DNA from: Acidimicrobiia bacterium
GTDB lineage: Bacteria; Actinomycetota; Acidimicrobiia; IMCC26256; JAMXLJ01
NCBI GenBank assembly: GCA_035651955.1
Contig: DASRES010000002.1
Location: forward strand, 1-38,923
DNA length: 38,923 nt
Direction of reading: 5' to 3'
In this document: piece after piece, positions 30,868 to 37,785 of the stretch
Layout: every line of letters begins with the position of its first letter
How positions within the stretch are numbered: position 1 is the stretch's first letter
The notes under the pieces: model-generated
Seen by the model: only the letters and a program-made list of their open reading frames with translations
The model's database searches: none
Told to the model about the DNA's origin: nothing
Made by a program: the position numbers and the translations under genes

Positions 30868-32094
30868 ATGGCCGACCTCCCGAAGATCATCAGCGTCGAC
30901 GACCACGTCGTGGAGCCCCCGCACGTCTGGCAGACGTACCTCCCGCAGAGGTTCCGCGAGAAGGGACCACGGGTCGAACGCGGCACGTGGGGCGACTTCC
31001 GCCTGCGCCCCGGCGCGGTCTACGACCAGCAGCAGGTCGAGGGCGGCCAGCCCGGCGACTACTGGGTCTACGAGGACCGCGTCATCTACGTGCAGAAGCG
31101 GTTCGTCGCGATCCCGCTCGACGCGACACCGGGTGGTGACGTGTCGAAGTTCGACTCGAGCGTCATGGACATGATCGCCATGACGTACGACGAGATGCGG
31201 CCCGGTTGCTACGACCCGAAGGCGCGCAAGCAGGACCTCGAGCTCGCAGGGTGCGACGGGTCGTTGCCGTTCCCGACGTTCCCGCGCTTCTGCGGCCAGA
31301 CGTTCCTCGAGGGCAACGACAAGGATCTCGGCCTCGCGTGCGTCGAGGCGTACAACGACTGGATGATCGACGAGTGGTGCGGGGACAGCGACGGGTTCAA
31401 CATCCCGCTGTGCCTGATCCCGATGTGGGACGCCGACCTCGCGGCGAAGGAGGTCGAGCGCATCGCGGCGAAGGGTTGTCACGCGATCTGCTTCAGCGAG
31501 ATCCCGACCCATCTCGGCCTGCCGTCGATCCACACCGGCGTGTGGGACCCGCTGTTCGCGCGCTGCAACGACCTCGGCGTCACGCTGTGCATGCACATCG
31601 GGTCGTCGTCGAAGATGCCCATCGCGTCGCCTGACGCGCCGCCCGGCGTCGCGGGCGTGCTGCAGTTCAACAACTCGATGGCGAGCCTCGCCGACTGGCT
31701 GTACTCGGGTGTGCTCGTGCGCTTCCCGAAGCTCAAGCTCGCGTACAGCGAGGGCCAGATCGGCTGGATCCCCTACGCGCTCGAGCGTGCCGACACCGTG
31801 TGGGAGCACCACGACGCGTGGATCAAGGCGAAGGAGCGGATCCCCGACCCGCCGTCGACGTACTACGCCGGGCGCATCTTCGGGTGCTTCACGTCCGACG
31901 AGCACGGGTTGCGGAACATCGACGCGGTCGGCGAGGACAACGTCTGCTTCGAGACCGACTACCCGCACACCGACACGACGTGGCCGAACACGTTGCCGTT
32001 CATCGAGAAGTTCCGCGAGAACCTCACCGACGAGCAGCTCTACAAGGTGCTGCGCGGCAACGCGATCCGCATGCTCGAGCTCGACCGCGTCTGA
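30868..32094 (+). CDS. Amidohydrolase_2 family metal-dependent hydrolase/decarboxylase
   Basis: A 408-residue TIM-barrel protein of the ACMSD-like amidohydrolase_2 family common in actinobacterial catabolic clusters. The metal motif DDHVVEPPHVW (11-21, with Asp11/His13), His243 in CMHIGSSS and Asp364 in FETDYPHTDTTWPN are the expected ligands. Relatives hydrolyse C-C or C-N bonds, or decarboxylate. It has no signal peptide, so it is cytoplasmic. Probably leaderless: the ATG lies 8 bases after a TAAGCT -10 box and no ribosome site is visible. It is a single gene, convergent with the esterase-like gene five bases downstream. Ring or side-chain hydrolysis is a reasonable guess only. Confidence 0.9.
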   Translation: MADLPKIISVDDHVVEPPHVWQTYLPQRFREKGPRVERGTWGDFRLRPGAVYDQQQVEGGQPGDYWVYEDRVIYVQKRFVAIPLDATPGGDVSKFDSSVMDMIAMTYDEMRPGCYDPKARKQDLELAGCDGSLPFPTFPRFCGQTFLEGNDKDLGLACVEAYNDWMIDEWCGDSDGFNIPLCLIPMWDADLAAKEVERIAAKGCHAICFSEIPTHLGLPSIHTGVWDPLFARCNDLGVTLCMHIGSSSKMPIASPDAPPGVAGVLQFNNSMASLADWLYSGVLVRFPKLKLAYSEGQIGWIPYALERADTVWEHHDAWIKAKERIPDPPSTYYAGRIFGCFTSDEHGLRNIDAVGEDNVCFETDYPHTDTTWPNTLPFIEKFRENLTDEQLYKVLRGNAIRMLELDRV

Positions 32095-32099
32095 CCGCA

Positions 32100-32819
32100 T
32101 CACGTGCCGGCGATCTCGAGGAGCGCGTCCGCGACCGCGCGCGGCTCGGTGATCATGAGGTCGTGGCCGGTGTCGATCTCCCACAGCCGGCCGTCGGCGC
32201 GCGCCTTGTCCATGAGGTCGCGGTCGCGTGTGGCGAGCGTCGACGTGCACACGACGTGGTACTGCGGGATCGCCTGCAGCGCGTCCTCGTTCGCCAGCTC
32301 GAGCTCCTGCTCGAAGCACCGCCACGGGTGACCGGTGAGTCGGTCGTCCATCCACGCGACGTCGGCGTCGTCGGTCACGCCGTAGAACCGGCCCGCGCCC
32401 GGCGCGGGGAGCAGCACCAGCTCGACCCCGTCGACGACCTCACCCATCGGGCGGACGGCCTCGATGACCGGACCGGCGACGTCGACGAGCGACTGCCCGT
32501 TCCTCGGGTTCGCGGCGTCCAGGTAGACGAGCCGACCGACGCGGTCGGCGGCTCGGTCGGCGACACCGGTGATCACCATCCCGCCGTAGCTGTGGCCGAC
32601 CAGGATCACGTCGCGCAGGTCCTCGTAGTGGAGGACGGCGACGACGTCGCGCACGTGCATGTCGAGGTCGACCGCCGGTCCGAGAAGGTGCGCCCGCTCG
32701 CCCAGGCCGGTCAGGGTCGGCGCGTGCACGTCGTGACCCGCGGCGCGCAGCAGTGGCGCGACCTTTCCGTAGCACCAGCCACCGTGCCCACCGCCGTGCA
32801 CCAGGACGTACGTCGCCAT
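32100..32819 (-). CDS. Alpha/beta hydrolase (EstC/salicylate-esterase-like)
   Basis: A 239-residue alpha/beta hydrolase. VLVHGGGHGGWCYGKVAPLL supplies the oxyanion hole, GHSYGG holds the nucleophile Ser77, and His219 in DTGHDLM completes the triad. The length and the HGGGHGGWC start match plant-methylesterase/EstC-type enzymes that cleave small esters or act as hydroxynitrile-lyase-like proteins. The ATG at 32819 has GGAG eight bases upstream; a start at 32846 would lie inside the 45-bp palindrome. It is the last gene in the minus-strand run from the tandem TetR regulator, separated from P450 no. 3 by the palindrome, so its expression may be reduced relative to that gene. Confidence 0.9.
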   Translation of the reverse strand: MATYVLVHGGGHGGWCYGKVAPLLRAAGHDVHAPTLTGLGERAHLLGPAVDLDMHVRDVVAVLHYEDLRDVILVGHSYGGMVITGVADRAADRVGRLVYLDAANPRNGQSLVDVAGPVIEAVRPMGEVVDGVELVLLPAPGAGRFYGVTDDADVAWMDDRLTGHPWRCFEQELELANEDALQAIPQYHVVCTSTLATRDRDLMDKARADGRLWEIDTGHDLMITEPRAVADALLEIAGT

Positions 32820-32835
32820 CGCGTCTCCGTTCGGA

Positions 32836-32880
32836 AGATGCGGCACTCACGTACGCAATGCGTACGTGAGTGCCGCATCT
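32836..32880. terminator. Perfect 45-bp palindrome after P450 no. 3
   Basis: Arms of 22 bp, 32836-32857 and 32859-32880, are perfectly complementary around a single A. The arm includes GCGGCACTCACGTACGCA. It begins at the P450 stop codon (TAG, 32881-32879) and precedes the esterase gene in the same direction. There is no T-run. It could be a terminator or attenuator, an RNA-processing site, or a protein-binding site. A chance origin is not credible. Confidence 0.7.
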
Positions 32881-34111
32881 ATCCAGTTCGATAGCGCAGC
32901 GGGAGGTGCTTGATGCTGCCGTTGACGATCGAGCTGAGCCGCTCGACGGGTCCGGCGAGCTCGAACGACGCCACCCGATCGAGCAGGAGCGCGAGCACGA
33001 TCTCGAGCTCGAGGCGCGCGAGCTGCGCCCCCATGCAGAAGTGCTCGCCGAACCCGAACGCGAGATGCTGGTTCGGGCGCCGATCGACGCGGAACGCGAA
33101 CGGCTCGTCGAACACGTCCTCGTCACGGTTCGCCGACGCGTAGTAGAGCGCCACCTGGTCGCCCGCCGCGATGTCGACGCCGCGAATCGTGCAGTCCTCG
33201 GTCGCGACCCGGGTGAAGTGGCTGATCGGACTCACCCAGCGGAGGATCTCCTCGACCGCGTCGGACAGGTGCTCGCGACGGCCGCGCAGCTTCTCCCACT
33301 CGTCCGGGTGCTCGCAGAACGCGAGCACCCCACCGCTGATCGCGTTGCGCGTCGTCTCGTTGCCTGCCTCCACGAGCAGCTCGCAGTAGGCGAGGAGCTG
33401 ATCGGCGGTGAGGGGCTCCCCCTCGACCGTGCCACGGACGAGATCGCTGACGAGGTCGTCGCGCAGGTCGTCCCGGCGCGCCGCGATGAGCCGCTCGAAG
33501 TACGAGTGCAGCTCGCGGCGCGCGCGCATGAACGTCTGCCCCGGCCGCTCACCGGGCCGGCGGTACTCGGGGTCGTCCTTGCCGATGACCTCGTTCGTCC
33601 ACCGGAAGAGCAGGTCCCAGTCGTCGCGGGGAACGCCGAGGCTCCAGGCGATCACCGCGAGCGGGAACGGCGCGGCAAGTCGCGCGACGAGGTCGATCTC
33701 GCCGGAGCCGCCGCGGGGGATCGCGTCCTCGACGATGCTCGCGGCGATGCGCGCGATGTCGTCCCTCTTCGCCCGGGCGGCGCGTGGTGTGAATCGTCGC
33801 ATGACGACGCGACGGAGCGCGCCGTGCCGGGGCGGGTCCGACAGCACGACCATCTCGGGTACGGGGAGCTCGGGCGCGTTCGCCCGCGCGAGCGTGATTC
33901 CACGCGCGTTCGAGAAGCGGCGCGGCTGGGTCGACACCTGTACGACGTCGGCATGCTTCGTGATCGCCCAGAACGGCTCGTAGCCGCGTGGTTCGAAGCG
34001 GGCGACAGGCGCCTCGGCTCGCAGCTCCGTCCACGCGCGATGCGGGTACCCGTCCCGGGCCCAGCGCTCCGGATCGACGAGCTCGTCGGGATCGAAGGAG
34101 ACGGTCCTCAC
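32879..34111 (-). CDS. Cytochrome P450 no. 3 (CYP125/CYP142-like by appearance)
   Basis: A 410-residue P450. The I-helix reads LLVEAGNETTRNAISG (245-260), ExxR is Glu288-Arg291 in EEILRWVSP, and the heme loop HLAFGFGEHFCMGAQLAR carries Cys359. FDEPFAFRVDRRPN and ISHFTRVA also resemble mycobacterial cholesterol and fatty-acid side-chain hydroxylases. That likeness is by eye only. The GTG start at 34111 overlaps the dehydrogenase stop (GTGA), placing it in the operon headed by the tandem TetR gene. A side-chain hydroxylase next to an acyl-CoA dehydrogenase under a Mce3R-like regulator fits lipid side-chain degradation. Confidence 0.93.
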   Translation of the reverse strand: MRTVSFDPDELVDPERWARDGYPHRAWTELRAEAPVARFEPRGYEPFWAITKHADVVQVSTQPRRFSNARGITLARANAPELPVPEMVVLSDPPRHGALRRVVMRRFTPRAARAKRDDIARIAASIVEDAIPRGGSGEIDLVARLAAPFPLAVIAWSLGVPRDDWDLLFRWTNEVIGKDDPEYRRPGERPGQTFMRARRELHSYFERLIAARRDDLRDDLVSDLVRGTVEGEPLTADQLLAYCELLVEAGNETTRNAISGGVLAFCEHPDEWEKLRGRREHLSDAVEEILRWVSPISHFTRVATEDCTIRGVDIAAGDQVALYYASANRDEDVFDEPFAFRVDRRPNQHLAFGFGEHFCMGAQLARLELEIVLALLLDRVASFELAGPVERLSSIVNGSIKHLPLRYRTG

Positions 34112-35253
34112 GTTGGCTCCGTTCGACGCTCTCGGGGCAGGGCGAGCAGCCGCTCCGCGATCACGTTCCGCTGAATCTCGCTCGTCCCACCCATGATCGA
34201 GTTCGCGCGCGTGGACAGCAGCCCGCGCGCCCACGGGCCGTCGTCGACCAACGCACCGGGACCGAGCGCAGCGACGGCCGCCTCGTGGAGCCGCTGCGAC
34301 ATACCGGCCCAGAACAGCTTCACGAGGCTCGACTCCGCGCCGATCTCCTCACCGCGCGCGAGACGGGCGAGCGTGCGTCCGTTGTGCAGGCGGAAGATCT
34401 CGACGTCGATCCACGACCGCGCGAGCGCCTGGCGCACGATCGCGTCGTCGTCCAGGCCCGCCTGGACGCACGCCGCGCTCAACCGCTCGATCGCGACCTC
34501 GGCGAGCACCTGCTCGCGCCAGATGAACGAGCCGCCCCGCTCGTTGCCGAGCGTCGTGTTCGCGACGCGCCAGCCCTCGTGCTCCGGGCCGATCAGGTTG
34601 GCGACGGGGACCTCGACGTCGTCGAGGAACACCTCGTTGAACTCGCTGTCACCGGTGATCTGGCGGAGCGGCCGGACGTCGACGCCGGGCGCGTCCATCG
34701 GGACGGCGAGCATCGAGATGCCCTTGTGCGAGGGCGCGTCCGGATCCGTGCGCACCAGCGCGATCCCCATGTCGGCGAACGTCGCGTACGACGACCAGAC
34801 CTTCTGCCCGTTGACCCGGTACACGCCGCCGGACTTCTTCGCGCGGGCCGACAGTGACGCGAGATCACTGCCTGCCCCGGGCTCGCTGAACAACTGGCAC
34901 CACACGTCCTCGCCGGCGAGGATGCGCGGCATCCAGCGCGCCCGCTGCTCGGCCGTGCCGTGCGCCATGAGGGTGGGCCCGACCAGCGTGACGCCGGCCC
35001 GACCGAGGAGCGGCGGCGCGCCGGCTCGCGCGAGCTCCTCGTTGTAGATCGCCACCTGCGTGACGGACGCGCCGCGCCCCCCGTACTCGACGGGCCAGTG
35101 GATCGCGACCCAGCCGCCCGCGTGCATCGTGCGCTGCCACTCGCGCAACACGTCGGCGTCCGCGCGCGTCGTCGCGACGTCGACGCGCGGCGGCGGATGG
35201 GCGCGCAGCCAGCCGCGCAGCTCGTCGCGGAGCGCGTCGTCATCCGTCGCCAT
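34108..35253 (-). CDS. Acyl-CoA dehydrogenase in the TetR-P450 operon
   Basis: A 381-residue acyl-CoA dehydrogenase with IHWPVEYGGRGASVTQ, CQLFSEPGAGSDLASL, YRVNGQKVWSSYATFADMG and a C-terminal SIMGGTSEIQRNVIAERLL. As in the FadE proteins at 18340 and 25521, Gly replaces Glu before GTS, so the base must come from elsewhere in this chain or a partner. Unlike those, no degenerate partner gene is adjacent. The ATG at 35253 lies one base after the regulator's stop, and its own stop overlaps the P450 GTG. The whole run is one transcript candidate. Confidence 0.93.
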   Translation of the reverse strand: MATDDDALRDELRGWLRAHPPPRVDVATTRADADVLREWQRTMHAGGWVAIHWPVEYGGRGASVTQVAIYNEELARAGAPPLLGRAGVTLVGPTLMAHGTAEQRARWMPRILAGEDVWCQLFSEPGAGSDLASLSARAKKSGGVYRVNGQKVWSSYATFADMGIALVRTDPDAPSHKGISMLAVPMDAPGVDVRPLRQITGDSEFNEVFLDDVEVPVANLIGPEHEGWRVANTTLGNERGGSFIWREQVLAEVAIERLSAACVQAGLDDDAIVRQALARSWIDVEIFRLHNGRTLARLARGEEIGAESSLVKLFWAGMSQRLHEAAVAALGPGALVDDGPWARGLLSTRANSIMGGTSEIQRNVIAERLLALPRERRTEPT

Positions 35254-35254
35254 C

Positions 35255-36601
35255 TCAGCGGCCCAGCAGCCCACGCTCGATCACGTGCGCGGCGGCGTCG
35301 ACCTCGGCCGGCGTGCGTTGGCGCGGCCCGAACACCCCGAGCAGCGCCACCATCACCACCGCGTCGAGATCGACGTCACCGAAGTCACGTGGCCGGAGAT
35401 AGCGCGCGATCCGCCTGCGACCCCAGTCGAGCGGCGGCGCGGACTCGGCCCGCAGCCCGGGATCCTGCAGCGCGGCGTCGACCCAGACGCGCAGCATCCC
35501 CGCCTCGTGCGCGTGCGCCGCGTTGTAGCGGCGGAGCCAGCGCCGCAACGCGGCCCGGAGCGCTGGCGGCTCGGTACCGAGGACGTCCGGGAGCTCCGTG
35601 AGCGTCGCGGCGACCGCCTGGTTGGCGCGCGCGGTCAAGATGCGCGCCAGCTCGTCCTTGCTGCGGAAGTAACGGTAGAACGCGCCGTGCGACACGCCCG
35701 CGGCCTCGACGAGGTCGTCGACGCGAGCGCCGTGGTATCCCCGCTCGACGAACACGTCGTGCGCGGACCTCAGGAGCGCGTGCAGCGCGCGGTTCGTGTC
35801 GCCGTTGCCGGCGAGCGCGTCGTCGCCGCCACTGAGGAGGGCCGCGGTGTCCGTGTCGAACGGCAGCACGGGCGGTTCCGGCCCGTCCGGTCCGTGGACG
35901 TTGACGTCGGCACGCACCCCGAACAGCGTCCGGTGCAGGACGTCGGTGAGCGAGACCTGGACCCGCCCGTCGGGGTACGCGGCGGGCGCGACGGTCCGCA
36001 GGATGCCGAGGACGTCGAACGTGTGGTTCACGACCTGCAGGAGCAACCGGATGACGGGATCGAGCTGGCGGGGCGGCAGCGTCGTCGTCACGAAACGGGC
36101 GCGGATGCGCGCGACCGTGTCCTCACCAGTCCGCGCGATCGCGCGGGCGACGTCCTCGTCGCTCTCGACGGCCGCCTCGTACGCGTGGAACACGGGCTCG
36201 TAGCGCGCGTAGATGTCCGCGTAGCGGGCGACCCACGCGCGCAGCGCGCTCCACCCGTCGGCGTCCGTCGTCAAGAGGTCGAGCGCCTCGGTGGACGCGC
36301 TCACCTGACGCGCGAGCTGCGCTGCGAGGTGGAAGAACACGTCCTCCTTGCTCGCGAAGTACTGGTAGAAGGACACGCGGGAGCAGCCCGCGACCCTCGC
36401 GATCCGCTCGACGCTGGCCCCGTGGTATCCCTCGTCCGCGAAGACGCGCAGCGCGGCATCGAGGATCCGCTGTTGGGTGCGCTGACCGCGGGCGCCGACA
36501 CGTGGGTTGTCGGAGAACGGTGCCCGGCGGACCGCGCCCGCGCCGCCGGGCGGTGTGCGCTCGGGGCTGGTGCGTTCCGGGGTCGCGCCGGGGGCCGCCA
36601 T
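35255..36601 (-). CDS. Tandem TetR-family regulator (two TetR units in one chain)
   Basis: A 448-residue protein containing two complete TetR units. The first HTH (about 45-91) runs from QRILDAALRVFADEGYHGAS to GCSRVSFYQYFASKEDVF. The second (about 274-320) runs from HALLRSAHDVFVERGYHGAR to GVSHGAFYRYFRSKDEL. Each is followed by about 150 residues of ligand-domain-like helices, joined by a Gly/Asp-rich linker (about 232-268). Ordinary TetR proteins are about 200 residues and dimerise; this chain would form an internal dimer. The known precedent is Mce3R of Mycobacterium tuberculosis. It heads the dehydrogenase-P450-esterase operon and is divergent from the aldo-keto reductase. TGACACnACnGTTAG repeats at 36610 and 36684, one over its own -10, suggest autoregulation. 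Confidence 0.93.
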   Translation of the reverse strand: MAAPGATPERTSPERTPPGGAGAVRRAPFSDNPRVGARGQRTQQRILDAALRVFADEGYHGASVERIARVAGCSRVSFYQYFASKEDVFFHLAAQLARQVSASTEALDLLTTDADGWSALRAWVARYADIYARYEPVFHAYEAAVESDEDVARAIARTGEDTVARIRARFVTTTLPPRQLDPVIRLLLQVVNHTFDVLGILRTVAPAAYPDGRVQVSLTDVLHRTLFGVRADVNVHGPDGPEPPVLPFDTDTAALLSGGDDALAGNGDTNRALHALLRSAHDVFVERGYHGARVDDLVEAAGVSHGAFYRYFRSKDELARILTARANQAVAATLTELPDVLGTEPPALRAALRRWLRRYNAAHAHEAGMLRVWVDAALQDPGLRAESAPPLDWGRRRIARYLRPRDFGDVDLDAVVMVALLGVFGPRQRTPAEVDAAAHVIERGLLGR

Positions 36602-36609
36602 CGCGATGG

Positions 36610-36624
36610 TGACACTACCGTTAG
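36610..36624. promoter_or_regulatory. Operator-like repeat 1 over the TetR gene promoter
   Basis: TGACACTACCGTTAG. The minus-strand -10 candidate TAGTGT (36617-36612) lies inside it, 10 bases before the regulator ATG. It matches 36684-36698 in 13 of 15 positions. Probable binding site of the tandem TetR protein (inference). Confidence 0.55.
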
Positions 36625-36683
36625 TCGACGCACCGTGCCATGATGACGACGACCGCCCAATGACGAGCGTCGTCGTGTACGAA

Positions 36684-36698
36684 TGACACGACTGTTAG
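36684..36698. promoter_or_regulatory. Operator-like repeat 2 upstream of the aldo-keto reductase gene
   Basis: TGACACGACTGTTAG, in the same orientation as repeat 1 and 74 bp away, about seven helical turns. It lies 49 bp upstream of the aldo-keto reductase ATG, in the position expected for its promoter. Confidence 0.55.
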
Positions 36699-36746
36699 CT
36701 GCAGGCCGTCTCGCTGGACGTCGTCGGGCGCCGGGGGAGGACACCG

Positions 36747-37769
36747 ATGGACGCACGCAGCGAGCCACGCATGGAGCTCCGCCCGTTCGGTCGTACGGGC
36801 CTCCACGTCTCGGCCGTCGGGTACGGGTGCTGGGAGATCGGCGGAGGCTACGGCGACATCGCGGCGGCCGAGTTCGAGCGGGCCGTCGGCCGCGCGCTCG
36901 ACCTCGGGATCAACTGCTTCGACACCGCCGAGGGGTACGGCATGGGCGCGTCCGAGCAGGCCCTCGGTCAAGCGTTGGGGCGGCGTCGCGACGAGGCCCT
37001 CGTCGTCACGAAGTTCGGCATGAACTACCGCGACAAGCCAAACCTCCGGGACAGCAGCCGTGCGCGCGTGCTCGCGTCGATCGACAAGAGCTTGAAGAAC
37101 CTCGGCACCGACTACGTCGACGTGTACCTCGTGCACTGGCCCGACCGCCTCACGCCGTTCGAGGAGACGATGGGCGCGCTCGACGACATCGTGCGCGAGG
37201 GCAAGGTCCGCTTCGTCGGCCTCTCGAACTTCAAGCTCGAGGAGATCGAGGCGTGCATGGCGATCCGGCGTGTCGACGTCGTGCAGTACGGGTTCAACAT
37301 GTTCGACCGGCGGATGCAGCGCGACATCCTCCCGTATTGCGCGCAGCACGGCGTCGGGTTCATGGCGTACGGATCGCTCGCGTACGGCCTGCTGACCGGG
37401 ACGTTCACCGAGGACATCGAGTTCGGTGGGCAGGACTGGCGGTCGCGACAGGGGAACATGGGCTCGATCAAGATGTTCGCCGCCCTCTTCGGCCCCGACC
37501 GGTTCGCGAACAACGTCCGCGCGGTCGAGGAGCTCAAGGCGCTCGCGGCGCGCTACGACAAGAGCGTCCCGCAGCTCGCGCTGCGCTGGGCCACGTCGCA
37601 TCCGGCCGTGAGCACCGCGCTCGTGGGGTGCCGCACCGTCGGCGAGGTCGAGGACAACGTCGGCGCACTCGGGTGGTCGATCGACGGCGCCGACCTCGCC
37701 GAGATCGACGCGATCTTCGAACGGCACGGCGTCGACACGATGCCCGAGTTCTGGATCGAGGAGACATGA
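36747..37769 (+). CDS. Aldo-keto reductase
   Basis: A complete 340-residue AKR that reduces a carbonyl or oxidises an alcohol with NADP(H). The catalytic tetrad is Asp59 and Tyr64 in FDTAEGYGMG, Lys89 in VVTKFGMNY and His130 in YLVHWPD. The C-terminal cofactor segment VSTALVGCRTVGEVEDNV is typical of the voltage-channel-beta/YajO-like branch. GGGGGAGGA sits just before the ATG at 36747, while a second ATG at 36771 (MELRPFGRTGLHV) is the more family-like N-terminus but lacks a site. It is divergent from the tandem TetR gene and probably under the same operators. Confidence 0.92.
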   Translation: MDARSEPRMELRPFGRTGLHVSAVGYGCWEIGGGYGDIAAAEFERAVGRALDLGINCFDTAEGYGMGASEQALGQALGRRRDEALVVTKFGMNYRDKPNLRDSSRARVLASIDKSLKNLGTDYVDVYLVHWPDRLTPFEETMGALDDIVREGKVRFVGLSNFKLEEIEACMAIRRVDVVQYGFNMFDRRMQRDILPYCAQHGVGFMAYGSLAYGLLTGTFTEDIEFGGQDWRSRQGNMGSIKMFAALFGPDRFANNVRAVEELKALAARYDKSVPQLALRWATSHPAVSTALVGCRTVGEVEDNVGALGWSIDGADLAEIDAIFERHGVDTMPEFWIEET

Positions 37770-37785
37770 GCGACGGTGGCGGTCG

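Noticed and set aside
35255-36601. Two separate TetR genes joined by a frameshift
   Set aside because: The frame is continuous through a plausible linker, with no internal ribosome site or stop; a sequencing error cannot be fully excluded.
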